DNA from: Zoogloea sp.
GTDB lineage: Bacteria; Pseudomonadota; Gammaproteobacteria; Burkholderiales; Rhodocyclaceae
Direction of reading: 5' to 3'
DNA length: 64,000 nucleotides
Assembly: GCA_016720685.1 (NCBI GenBank)
Contig: JADKKC010000015.1
Span: forward strand, 25,371 to 89,370
A model generated the notes under the pieces. It was not told where the DNA came from. It saw nothing but the letters and a program-made list of their open reading frames with translations, and searched no databases. The position numbers and the translations under genes were made by a program. Below, in pieces: positions 43,560 through 51,142 of the stretch (positions within the stretch are counted from its first letter, which is position 1; every line of letters starts with the position of its first letter).

Positions 43560-44588
43560 TCAGTTTGCCGGGGCTTCGGCCGGTGTTTTGCCTGGCTCGG
43601 CCTTGCCCATGCGGACGGTCAGCCAGAAGCGGCTGCCAAGGCCCGGTGTGCTCGTGACACCCGCGTTGCCGCCCATTTTCCGGGCAATACCGCGGGTGAT
43701 GGCGAGCCCCAGCCCGGAGCCCCCGAATGCACGGGTCGACGAGCTGTCGGCCTGGACGAAGGCTTCGAAGAGCGGCGCGATCTCTTCCGGCGTCATGCCG
43801 ATGCCGGTGTCGGAGACCTCGAAACGCAGCAGGCAGTCGTGGTCCGTGTCGTCGAGAATGAAGCCGGTGAGCGTCACGCTGCCCCGGTAGGTGAACTTGA
43901 CCGCGTTGCCCAGGTAGTTGAGCGGCGCCTGGGCCAGCCGCCGGCGATCGCCGCAGAGCAGCGCGGGCATGCCGGAGATGTCGCTGGTGAGTTGCAGCCC
44001 TTTGGCCGCGGCCATGTCGGCGACCATGGCGAGGGCGTCCTGAATCGCGGCAGCGAGGCTGAAGTCGGTGTGTTCGAACCGGAGCTTGCCGGCGTCGATA
44101 CTGGAGAAATCGAGGATGTCGTTGATGACGCCGAGCAGGTGATTGCCCGCGATCTCTATGGTGTCGAGCTGGCCGAGTTGCTTGGTGTTGAGGCCGCTGC
44201 GGCGCAGCAGGTAGGCCATGCCCAGGATGCCGGTCATCGGCGTCCTGATTTCGTGGCTGATGTTGGCCAGAAAGCGGCCCTTGGCCTGATCGGCAGCCCG
44301 GGCCGCGTCAAGCGCGGTGAGCAGTTCCGCGGTGCGTTCGGCCACCCGTCTTTCCAGCTGCGCGTTGAGTTCGGTCATCTGTTCGAGCGCGTCGTCGGCG
44401 CGGGCGTAGGCGCTGCGCAGTTCGTCGTTCTGCATTTCCAGCTCGATCTGGTGCACTTGCAGTTCATGCAGCAGGCGCATCACATCGGTTTCGTCCGGGC
44501 AGGGGAGCGGCGCGTTCAGCAGCAACGCCTCGGCGCGTCGGCGCAGATCGGATGTGACCCGTTTTTCGTCTGGGGGCTTGAAGGGCAT
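43560..44588 (-). CDS. Sensor histidine kinase
   Basis: A 342-residue kinase. An N-terminal region (about 25-60) has the HELQVHQIELEMQNDEL motif, then a coiled coil (LNAQLERRVAERTAELL). HisKA contains NISHEIRTPMTGILGMAYLL with the phosphoacceptor His at about 117. The ATPase domain shows NYLGNAVKFT, DTGIGM and GGSGLGLAIT. There is no membrane segment, so it is cytoplasmic, and no receiver domain is attached or encoded nearby. It follows the CheB-CheR gene by ten bases. Confidence 0.9.
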   Translation of the reverse strand: MPFKPPDEKRVTSDLRRRAEALLLNAPLPCPDETDVMRLLHELQVHQIELEMQNDELRSAYARADDALEQMTELNAQLERRVAERTAELLTALDAARAADQAKGRFLANISHEIRTPMTGILGMAYLLRRSGLNTKQLGQLDTIEIAGNHLLGVINDILDFSSIDAGKLRFEHTDFSLAAAIQDALAMVADMAAAKGLQLTSDISGMPALLCGDRRRLAQAPLNYLGNAVKFTYRGSVTLTGFILDDTDHDCLLRFEVSDTGIGMTPEEIAPLFEAFVQADSSSTRAFGGSGLGLAITRGIARKMGGNAGVTSTPGLGSRFWLTVRMGKAEPGKTPAEAPAN

Positions 44589-44598
44589 GGACGCTTCC

Positions 44599-47178
44599 TC
44601 ACTTGCGCAGCCTGGCTTCGAGCTGCTTGATCGCGGTGATGTCGATGAAGGTGACCACTACGCCGTCGATCACGTTGTCCTGGGTTCGGTAGGGCATGAT
44701 GCGCACCCGGTACCAGCGGCCATCCCGGGTGCCGATCTGCTTTTCGCTGAAGATCAGGGTCGTCAGCACGGCCAGCGCATCGTTTTGCAGGCCGGGGTAA
44801 TCCAGGTCGGTGACGATGTCGGAGAGGGGGCGTCCCACGTCCTTCGGGATCAATTTGAAGAGATGGGTGGCGTGGGTGGTGAAGCGCCGCAGCTTCATGT
44901 CGTTGTCGAGAAAGATGGTGGCGATTTCCGTGCTGTTGAGCAGGTTCGTCATGTCGTTGCGCGCCCAGGTCAGGTAGTCCACCTTGGATTGCAGCTCGGC
45001 GTTGATGGTCTGCAGTTCTTCGTTCATCGACTGCAGCTCTTCCTTGGAGGTGGTGAGTTCCTCGTTGGTGACCTGAAGCTCCTCGTTGGCCGAGCGGGCT
45101 TCTTCGACCGAGGCCTGCATTTCTTCCTGGTTGATCCGCAGGGCTTCGCGCAGCTGGTTCAGTTCGAGCAGCAGGGCGGCCTCCCGCTCCGAAACCGGGT
45201 TCTGGCGGCGTTTGCGGCCTCCGGCTGGTTTCTCGACGTCGGTGAACACCACGAGCACGCGGCCGCGCAGGGGCTCGGGCTTGTCGAGGCCCTGCACGAT
45301 GATGTTGACGGTCAGGCTGTGCCGGTCGTTGTCCACCTGCAGGCCGTTGAGGTGGATGGGGGTCGGGTCGTGCTGGGCCTTGCGGATCGCCCCGCACAGG
45401 GCGTCGCGCAGGCCTTCGCGGGCCATCGCGTGGAGGTTGATGTTGACCTTGCCGGCGGCCGGTTCGAGGTATTTGCCGGTGCGGCCGCTGATGTAGAGGA
45501 TGTCGCCGTCGCCATTGACCAGCACGGCGGCCGGGGCGAAGTTCTGCTGGATCAGCTGGTCGGTCAGGTGCTCGACGCTCTCGCGCTGCTCGGGCCGTCC
45601 GCCGGCCGCCTCCGGGACGCTGATCAGGGGCCGGGTGGGGAAGTGAAGCCAGGGCGAGCGTGCCCCCTGGTCGATGCGCTTGAAGATGTGGGTCTTTTTG
45701 TCCATCGGCGCAAAAAGATCGGTGAAGCCGCCGGTGGTTTCGGCGCTGCCGAGCACGAGGATGCCGTCGGGATTCAGCGCGTAGTGGAACAGCGGCAGAA
45801 CCTTCTTTTGCAGCGCCGGGCCGAAGTAGATCAGCAGGTTGCGGCAGCACAGGATGTCGAGCCGGGTGAAGGGCGGGTCGGAAATGACGTTCTGCGGTGC
45901 AAAGATCACCGTCTCGCGGATCTCCCGTTTGACCCGGTAGCCGCCTTCTTCGGCGATAAAGTGGCGGGCCAGCCGCTCCGGCGTGAGGTCGGCCGCCACG
46001 TTGATGGGGTAGAAGGCCTTCCTGGCCTTGTCGACGGCATCTCCGTCCAGGTCGGTGGCGTAGATCTGCAGCTCGAAGTGCCCCTCCGGCTTGATGCGTT
46101 CGAGCGTTTCCTTGAAGACGATGGCCAGCGAATAGGCTTCTTCGCCGCTCGAGCAGGCCGGCACCCAGGCGCGCAGCACATGGCCGTCCGGGTATCTGGC
46201 GAGCAGGGCGGGGAGGGCGGTGTCGCGCAGGAAGTCCCACACGGCCGGATCGCGGAAGAAGCTGGTGACGCCGATCAGCACTTCCTTGAAGAGCAGATCG
46301 AGTTCCTGCGGGTTGTTGCGCAGGTAGGCCACGTAGTCGGCAATGCTGTCGAGCTGGAGCAGCCCGATGCGTCGCTCGATGCGCCGGTGCAGCGTGCTGG
46401 GCTTGTAGAGCGAGAGATCGTTGCCGCTGCGGTTGCGCAGCAGCACGACGATGCGTTCGAGAGCGCTCTGGGTGTCAAGCTCGGGTTGCGCTTCCAGTGG
46501 CCGATGGGTCGGGGCGTGGCGGAGATAACTGACGATGCGCGCCACCAGCTCGCCGGCGGGGGCGACGATATCGACCACGCCGGCCTCGATGGCGCTGCCC
46601 GGCATGCTGTCGGAGCGGGCGTCGGCGGGTTCCTGGGCGAGGGTCAGCCCGCCTTTCTCTTTAATGGCACCCAGGCCGAGCATGCCGTCGGAGCCCATGC
46701 CGGAGAGGATCACGCCGATGGCCCGGTGCTGGCAGTCATCGGCCAGCGTGCGCAGAAAGAAATCGATGGGCAGGTGCAGACCGTGTCTTTCGGTGGGATC
46801 GAGCAGGTGCAGGATGCCGTGACTTAGCGACAGATCCTTGTTGGGCGGAATCACGTAGACGCAGCCGGGCCGGACGACCACGCGCTCGCCGGCTTCGAGC
46901 ACCGGCATCGGCGTGACGCGCTGCAACAGCTCGGGCAGCTTGCTGACGTGGTGAGGGTCGAGGTGCTGGACGATGACGAAGGCCATGCCGCTGTCGGCCG
47001 GGGCGTCGCCCAGCAAGGCGTCCAGGGCTTCGAGCCCGCCGGCCGAGCAGCCGATGCCGACGATCGGAAAGTCGGGCTGCGCCGTGTTGCTGGCGGCGTC
47101 GATCTCTTTAGTGCCGGCGTCGCCCGCCTGACTGGGGCCAGGCGGGCGTTGCGGGCTGGGCGTGATTCCTTTGTCCAT
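44599..47178 (-). CDS. CheB-CheR-PAS fusion protein
   Basis: An 859-residue hybrid. Residues about 35-220 are a CheB methylesterase (serine in IVGIGCSAGGLEAL, His in VIVQHLDPHH, Asp in LSGMGSDGMLG) without a receiver domain. About 235-495 form a CheR methyltransferase (FFRDPAVWDFL, WVPACSSGEEAYSLAI, DILCCRNLLIYF). A PAS region, a long coiled coil (about 640-720, EELTTSKEELQSMNEELQ) and a second PAS (about 725-850) follow. Such proteins work with sensor kinases in non-chemotaxis signalling. It is probably cotranscribed with the kinase. Confidence 0.92.
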   Translation of the reverse strand: MDKGITPSPQRPPGPSQAGDAGTKEIDAASNTAQPDFPIVGIGCSAGGLEALDALLGDAPADSGMAFVIVQHLDPHHVSKLPELLQRVTPMPVLEAGERVVVRPGCVYVIPPNKDLSLSHGILHLLDPTERHGLHLPIDFFLRTLADDCQHRAIGVILSGMGSDGMLGLGAIKEKGGLTLAQEPADARSDSMPGSAIEAGVVDIVAPAGELVARIVSYLRHAPTHRPLEAQPELDTQSALERIVVLLRNRSGNDLSLYKPSTLHRRIERRIGLLQLDSIADYVAYLRNNPQELDLLFKEVLIGVTSFFRDPAVWDFLRDTALPALLARYPDGHVLRAWVPACSSGEEAYSLAIVFKETLERIKPEGHFELQIYATDLDGDAVDKARKAFYPINVAADLTPERLARHFIAEEGGYRVKREIRETVIFAPQNVISDPPFTRLDILCCRNLLIYFGPALQKKVLPLFHYALNPDGILVLGSAETTGGFTDLFAPMDKKTHIFKRIDQGARSPWLHFPTRPLISVPEAAGGRPEQRESVEHLTDQLIQQNFAPAAVLVNGDGDILYISGRTGKYLEPAAGKVNINLHAMAREGLRDALCGAIRKAQHDPTPIHLNGLQVDNDRHSLTVNIIVQGLDKPEPLRGRVLVVFTDVEKPAGGRKRRQNPVSEREAALLLELNQLREALRINQEEMQASVEEARSANEELQVTNEELTTSKEELQSMNEELQTINAELQSKVDYLTWARNDMTNLLNSTEIATIFLDNDMKLRRFTTHATHLFKLIPKDVGRPLSDIVTDLDYPGLQNDALAVLTTLIFSEKQIGTRDGRWYRVRIMPYRTQDNVIDGVVVTFIDITAIKQLEARLRK

Positions 47179-47232
47179 GCGTCAGTCGGTGTGTGGCGGT
47201 TGCGGTTGGAAGAGCGGGTTCGCGTCGCGTGT

Positions 47233-47383
47233 TCAGAGGCTGCGGCGGCCGCTGATGATTTGCAGCAGGAAGACCACGACGGCGATCACGAGCAGGATGT
47301 GGACGAAGCCACCCTGCGTGGTCGAGGTGACGAGGCCGAGCACCCACAGGGCAAGCAGTACGCTTGCGATGCGTGTATAGCAT
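47233..47383 (-). CDS. lmo0937-family small membrane protein (one-base frameshift)
   Basis: A 49-residue, two-helix protein with IASVLLALWVLGLVTSTT, GGFVHILLVIAVVVFLL and a basic end (ISGRRSL). The start MLYT is at 47383; one extra base at about 47376-47380 separates it from the rest. The family is common in stress and biofilm loci of proteobacteria but has no known activity. AGAGGA lies before the ATG. Upstream is one copy of the 21-bp Crp/Fnr-type element. Confidence 0.8.
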
Positions 47384-47601
47384 GGAATCCTCTGTCGAGT
47401 GATTGACCCGCCGCTCGGGTTGCCATCAAGCCATTTTCCGCCTGGGGCCGGGGTGGGCCCGGGGCGTGAATCGAGAATGAGCCCTGGCTTTGTCCCGGTC
47501 GGTGCGCTGGAGCACATAGCGCCCGGAAGCTCACGCGTCGTACGGCGCATGCCGGTGCGGGCGGGGCGATGTGAGGGTTTCATCGCAGCCTCGAAACCCG
47601 T
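47384..47601 (-). promoter_or_regulatory. lmo0937 upstream region with Crp/Fnr-type site
   Basis: The 218-base gap between the transglutaminase stop and lmo0937 contains the site at 47498-47518 (minus strand: TATGTGC N6 GCACCGAC) and, 18 bases on, CATTCT (47479-47474) as -10. The predicted start point, about 47467, leaves an 84-base leader. No other gene is visible. Confidence 0.65.
47498..47518 (-). promoter_or_regulatory. 21-bp Crp/Fnr-type element, lmo0937/cheB-cheR unit
   Basis: Left half TATGTGC, spacer TCCAGC, right half GCACCGAC on the minus strand. The core TGTGC-N6-GCACC is nearly a perfect 16-bp palindrome. It is centred 41.5 bases before the predicted start point, a class II activator position. 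Confidence 0.7.
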
Positions 47602-48423
47602 TTACACAGGCGCCTTTTCGTCCACTTCGTCGGTGCGGACGATGAAGTTTTTCAGGGTGTTGGGGCCGAAGGTGTTGCTGATGGCCACGTCGGTGGCGTC
47701 GCGGCCGCGGGCAATCAGCACACGCCCGATGCGCGGCACGTTGTTGCGGGCATCGAAGGTGTACCAGCGGCCGTCGAGCCAGGCTTCGAACCAGCCGGCG
47801 AAGTCCATCGGCCCGTAGGGCGGAGGCGCGCCCATGTCGCCCAGGTAGCCGGTGCAGTAGCGGGCCGGGATGTTCATGCAGCGGCAGAAGGTGATGGCCA
47901 GGTGGGCGAAGTCGCGGCACACGCCGACTTTCTCCTGCCAGGCATCCCAGGCGGTCTTGGTCGGGCGGGCCTGGGCGTAGTCGAACCCGATGTGCCCATG
48001 CACGTAATCGCAGATGGCCTGGACCCGCGCCCAGCCCGGCGGCGAGTGGTGAAACAGCTTCCAGGCCACCTCGGAGAGGCGATCCGTCTCGCAGTAGCGG
48101 CTGCCCAGCAGGTAGGTCAGCGTGTCGTCGGGGAGTTCATTCACCGGCGTCTGCCGGGCCTGGGGGGCGAGGATGTCGGGCAGGCCGCTGTCGCGCACGA
48201 GGGCGTCGTTGGACAGCGTGAACAGGCCCTTGGGGGCGACCAGCCGGGTGCTCCAGTTGCCGAAGCCGTCGCGAAAACCGCGGAGCGGCACGGGCGGGTC
48301 GGCGACCAGATGATCGGGAACGATCATGTCGGCGATGCGCGAGTAGTGCACGCTCAGGTTCAGGATCATCGGGGTGGGCTGGGGGCAGTCGTAGGTCAGG
48401 CTGAAGCCGATGCGGATGTTCAT
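47602..48423 (-). CDS. Transglutaminase-like cysteine protease family protein
   Basis: A 273-residue protein with a transglutaminase core: catalytic Cys in EKVGVCRDFAHLAITFCR, His region in FAGWFEAWLDGRWYTFDARN with the Asp. The N-terminal beta-rich part (MNIRIGFSLTYDCPQPTP) is typical of bacterial homologues of arthropod-type transglutaminase-like proteins. Activity may be peptidase or amidase rather than crosslinking. Its start overlaps the amidohydrolase stop (ATGA, 48420-48423), so the pair is translationally coupled; the open frame continues upstream but the ATG at 48423 is natural. Confidence 0.86.
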   Translation of the reverse strand: MNIRIGFSLTYDCPQPTPMILNLSVHYSRIADMIVPDHLVADPPVPLRGFRDGFGNWSTRLVAPKGLFTLSNDALVRDSGLPDILAPQARQTPVNELPDDTLTYLLGSRYCETDRLSEVAWKLFHHSPPGWARVQAICDYVHGHIGFDYAQARPTKTAWDAWQEKVGVCRDFAHLAITFCRCMNIPARYCTGYLGDMGAPPPYGPMDFAGWFEAWLDGRWYTFDARNNVPRIGRVLIARGRDATDVAISNTFGPNTLKNFIVRTDEVDEKAPV

Positions 48424-49157
48424 GGCGGGGCACCTCTGGCGCGGGGGGGATGTTGAACGTGGGAGAGCGCTTCGCGCAGGGATTCGACGATCTCGTGGCG
48501 GAGGGCCGGGCAGTCGCCGTCGGCGGTCACGTGTTTCTGGTTGATCTCCAGCTCGACGCCGACATAGACATCCGGCCCGAGGCAACGCCGCAGCCAGGCG
48601 GTCAGCCCGTCGCCCTTGCCGGCGTAGGGGTAGTTGCGGCGCACCGTGAGCTGCGGCGCGGCGACAGCGAGGGCGGCCTTCCAGTGTCGGCACAGGGCGG
48701 CTTCGCCGGGGCGGCGCGGGTCGTAGAGGAGGCCGATGTCGGCCTTGCGCAGCCTGCCGTCCAGCTCCGGCGTGAAGCTGTGGGACGAGAGGTGGATGAC
48801 GGCGCCGTGGTCGGCAATGGCCTGCCGGATCGCCTGTTCGGCGCGGCTCCGGTAGGGCTGGTAAAAGCGGGCCAGGATCTCCTGGCGCTGGGTTGCCGGC
48901 AGCCGGCGGACCACTTCGGCGTGGAGCGTCGGGTTGTGGGTCGAGCGGTTCAGATCCACCAGCAGGCGGCTCACGGTGGCGGACACCAGCGGGGCGCCGA
49001 AGGCTTCAGCCAGTGTTTCGGCCATTTTCAGTGCGCCGGCGTCGAAGCCCCGGTGGGAGTGCAGCGTCGCCTCCTGCCCTTCGAAAAGCGCGCGATAGGC
49101 CGCCGGAATGTGCTTGCCGCCGTGCTCGCAGGTGATCACCAGTGCGGGGCGCGTCAT
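48420..49157 (-). CDS. N-formylglutamate amidohydrolase family protein
   Basis: A 245-residue FGase-family protein (HutG-like). Conserved stretches: ALVITCEHGGKHIPAAYR with the metal-binding His/Glu, HRGFDAGAL, AVIHLSSHSFTPELDG and a C-terminal VGVELEINQKH. It would be a metal-dependent amidase, but histidine-degradation genes are absent, so N-formylglutamate is unlikely as the natural substrate. It is coupled to the transglutaminase downstream, and its ATG overlaps the stop of the Crp/Fnr gene (49154-49157). Confidence 0.85.
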   Translation of the reverse strand: MTRPALVITCEHGGKHIPAAYRALFEGQEATLHSHRGFDAGALKMAETLAEAFGAPLVSATVSRLLVDLNRSTHNPTLHAEVVRRLPATQRQEILARFYQPYRSRAEQAIRQAIADHGAVIHLSSHSFTPELDGRLRKADIGLLYDPRRPGEAALCRHWKAALAVAAPQLTVRRNYPYAGKGDGLTAWLRRCLGPDVYVGVELEINQKHVTADGDCPALRHEIVESLREALSHVQHPPRARGAPP

Positions 49158-49885
49158 GCGGCTGGCCTTTGCGGCGGGTGGGCCATGCTGTGGGCGTAGC
49201 TCAGCTTGTCGGCCGCGTAGCAGCCGCAGGCGGCGGCCTCCAGGCGGGCCCGCTCGAGGATGGTGATGTTGCCGCGGGCATAGCGGATCAGCCCGCGGGC
49301 CTGCAGCGTGGTGGCCGCCCGGGTGATGCCGACGCGGCGCACGCCCAGCACCTGGGCCAGGAATTCGTGAGTGACATGAAAACTGTCCGCGTGGGCGCGA
49401 TCCTGGGTCATCAGGAGCCAGCGGGCCAGTCGCGCCTCCACCACGTGAAAACGGGTGCAGCCCGCCGTTTGCGCCAGCTGGGCCATCACCGCATGGACGT
49501 AGCGTTTGAGCACGTGCTGCAGCTCGGGGCTGCCCTCGAGTGCCTGGCGAAACAGCTCGGCTTTCATGCGCAGGGCCGCGCCCGGCCCCTGCACCAGGGC
49601 GCGCTGGGGCGATACCGCCATGTCGAGCACCAGCGCGGTGCCGACGATGCCCTCGTTGCCCACCAGCCCCACTTCCAGGCTGGCCCGGTCATCCATCAGC
49701 GTCACCAGCACGATCGCGCTGCGGGTCGGGAAATACACATGGCGGATGGGCTCGCCCGGTTCGGCGAGAATCTCGGCGAACTTCAGGTCCACCGCTTCGC
49801 ACTTGTCGAGCAGTTGCAGGAGTTCGGACTGCGGCAGCGCGGCGAGCAGGTGATTGCAACTGGCGGCAGAGGGGGCAATCGACAC
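49154..49885 (-). CDS. Crp/Fnr-family transcriptional regulator
   Basis: A 243-residue regulator from a GTG start at 49885 with AGGAG before it. The N-terminal sensor (LAALPQSELLQLLDKCEAV, HVYFPTRSAIVLV) lacks the Fnr cysteine cluster and the cAMP-contact arginine-serine pattern cannot be confirmed, so the signal is unknown. The HTH is VTHEFLAQVLGVRRVGITRA; its GVRRxGxT resembles that of the Crp-PAS protein at 42212. It carries one copy of the 21-bp element in its own promoter, which suggests autoregulation. Good candidate for the local regulator. Confidence 0.9.
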   Translation of the reverse strand: MSIAPSAASCNHLLAALPQSELLQLLDKCEAVDLKFAEILAEPGEPIRHVYFPTRSAIVLVTLMDDRASLEVGLVGNEGIVGTALVLDMAVSPQRALVQGPGAALRMKAELFRQALEGSPELQHVLKRYVHAVMAQLAQTAGCTRFHVVEARLARWLLMTQDRAHADSFHVTHEFLAQVLGVRRVGITRAATTLQARGLIRYARGNITILERARLEAAACGCYAADKLSYAHSMAHPPQRPAA

Positions 49886-49969
49886 GGGGCTCTCCTGATG
49901 GCGGGGTTTCCTGGCGAGGGGCTCTCCCAGGACAGATTCCCCGCAGGGTGGCGCCGGGCTGGGGGCGTG

Positions 49970-49990
49970 TCGGGGCGTTAGCGCACAGAA
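49970..49990 (-). promoter_or_regulatory. 21-bp Crp/Fnr-type element, Crp/Fnr gene
   Basis: Minus strand: left half TCTGTGC, spacer GCTAAC, right half GCCCCGAC. The most divergent right half of the set, but spacing to the -10-like CACCCT (49951-49946) is again 18 bases, and the predicted start point (about 49939) leaves a 53-base leader with AGGAG. Confidence 0.6.
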
Positions 49991-50011
49991 GCGCGGCCTC
50001 GGGGGCGGATT

Positions 50012-50332
50012 TCAAACCCACCAGGTAACCGGCACCGCGTCTTTCAGGGCGCGCTCCAGCATTTCAAGCAGCGGCACCGCCCGCTGGTGAAAACTCACGC
50101 CATCCCCGGTCCCGCTGGCGGCGGGTGTGTCGTCGTCGGGTGCTGCGGCATGACGGGCCGAGTCGTCGGCGATGGCCTGCCGGATGCGGTCTATGGCTGC
50201 CGGAAGCTGGTCCACGGTGACGATGCCCTTGTCCTCATCCCGGTCCTTGCCGAGCACTTCGAGCATTTCCCGGGCGTTTTTCTCGAAGGTGATGAGGTCG
50301 CCGCTGGCGGCAGATTTGAAGACGATCAGCAT
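50012..50332 (-). CDS. DUF1840 protein
   Basis: A 106-residue protein beginning MLIVFKSAASGDLITFEKNA and ending ALKDAVPVTWWV, the hallmarks of DUF1840, a small soluble family of betaproteobacteria. A flexible region lies at about 60-75. Function unknown. AAAGGAAG precedes the ATG. Its promoter carries the 21-bp element 54 bases upstream; the predicted start point leaves a 22-base leader, which supports the promoter call. Confidence 0.87.
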   Translation of the reverse strand: MLIVFKSAASGDLITFEKNAREMLEVLGKDRDEDKGIVTVDQLPAAIDRIRQAIADDSARHAAAPDDDTPAASGTGDGVSFHQRAVPLLEMLERALKDAVPVTWWV

Positions 50333-50385
50333 GACGGACTTCCTTTCTTGATAGGCGGCCCATTGTCGCTACGGGTACGGGCCGG

Positions 50386-50406
50386 GTCTGTACGACAGCG
50401 CACATA
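50386..50406 (-). promoter_or_regulatory. 21-bp Crp/Fnr-type element, DUF1840 gene
   Basis: Minus strand: left half TATGTGC, spacer GCTGTC, right half GTACAGAC. Eighteen bases on is GACAAT (50367-50362), the best -10 of the set. Predicted transcription start about 50355, centre of the palindrome at -41.5. Confidence 0.72.
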
Positions 50407-50432
50407 CGACGCGGCCCGCCGCCGGCCGGGGT

Positions 50433-50453
50433 TGTGTTCGGTGGCGCACCGAC
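50433..50453 (+). promoter_or_regulatory. 21-bp Crp/Fnr-type element, DUF883 gene
   Basis: Plus strand: left half TGTGTTC, spacer GGTGGC, right half GCACCGAC. Eighteen bases on is CACGAT (50472-50477). It lies only 26 bases from the DUF1840 site in the opposite orientation, so one regulator could act on both divergent units. Confidence 0.62.
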
Positions 50454-50621
50454 GGCGCGGGCGTCGAAGGCCACGATGGCCCTCGACAAGTGTGTGGCAA
50501 AAGCTGTCAGCCGTCCGGAACTCCGTGACGGCGGACGCGCCGGACGCCTTCCGTCATGGCCGACATGACGCTCAAGGCACCCCCGAATCACATGCCGGCG
50601 ATTGGCCGGGAGGAGATGTTC

Positions 50622-50897
50622 ATGAACGATTTCAAAGGAATGGTCGGCGGCGCCGACGCCCTGCTGACCGATGTGGCCCATTCCACGACGGAAAGCCTGG
50701 CCAGCGCCTGCACTGCGGTTGAAGACGCAATGGGCAATGCGCGGAGCCGTTTCGTCCAGGCCCGCGGCAAGGTCACCGGGCAGGTTCGCCAAACGGCAGA
50801 CGTCACCGACCATTTTGTCCGGGAACACCCGTGGCAGGTGCTGGCCGGCGCGGCCGTGGTCGGCTTCGTGGCCGGCTTCCTGATCAACCGCCGCTGA
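50622..50897 (+). CDS. DUF883 (ElaB/YqjD-like) ribosome- or membrane-associated protein
   Basis: A 91-residue protein from the ATG at 50622, which has an excellent GGGAGGAG ribosome-binding site six bases upstream; an earlier in-frame ATG at 50556 would add 22 atypical residues. It has an amphipathic helical region and a C-terminal transmembrane helix (HPWQVLAGAAVVGFVAGFL) ending NRR. ElaB/YqjD proteins are stationary-phase inner-membrane proteins that anchor ribosomes in E. coli. Function here is inferred from the family. Confidence 0.85.
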   Translation: MNDFKGMVGGADALLTDVAHSTTESLASACTAVEDAMGNARSRFVQARGKVTGQVRQTADVTDHFVREHPWQVLAGAAVVGFVAGFLINRR

Positions 50898-50911
50898 AGC
50901 GCAGGCCTTCC

Positions 50912-50940
50912 GGTCGGGTTAGCGCAGCGTAACCCCGACC
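50912..50940. repeat. GTCGGGTTA palindromic element
   Basis: GGTCGGGTTA (50912-50921) and TAACCCCGACC (50930-50940) form a hairpin with one bulge and loop GCGCAGCG. Sequences of the type GTCGGGTTAGCG...CGTAACCCGAC are dispersed repeats in many bacteria. It follows the DUF883 stop by 14 bases and could also act as an mRNA 3' stem. Confidence 0.55.
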
Positions 50941-50975
50941 AGACTTGTGGCGTGTCTTGTCGCCGGGGTCGGGCC

Positions 50976-50996
50976 TATGTGCGACAGCGTACCGAC
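50976..50996 (+). promoter_or_regulatory. 21-bp Crp/Fnr-type element, cyclic glucan synthase gene
   Basis: Plus strand: left half TATGTGC, spacer GACAGC, right half GTACCGAC. Eighteen bases on is TAGGCT (51015-51020). Predicted start point about 51027, leader about 116 bases. Confidence 0.7.
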
Positions 50997-51142
50997 CCGC
51001 TGCAGTCCGCCCGTTAGGCTGCGTCGGTGCTTTTGCCAGGGTCATTTTTCCCGGTGGGCTGAAGGTCTGCCGGAAGGCGTCGCCGGCTCGGGCTCCGGTC
51101 CATCGTCAGCCGTTGCATGGCGATACTGCGTAAAGGTGTCCC

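Noticed and set aside
47159..47232. A further copy of the 21-bp element before cheB-cheR
   Set aside because: Only the right half (ACACCGAC) is recognisable; the left half and a -10 are absent.
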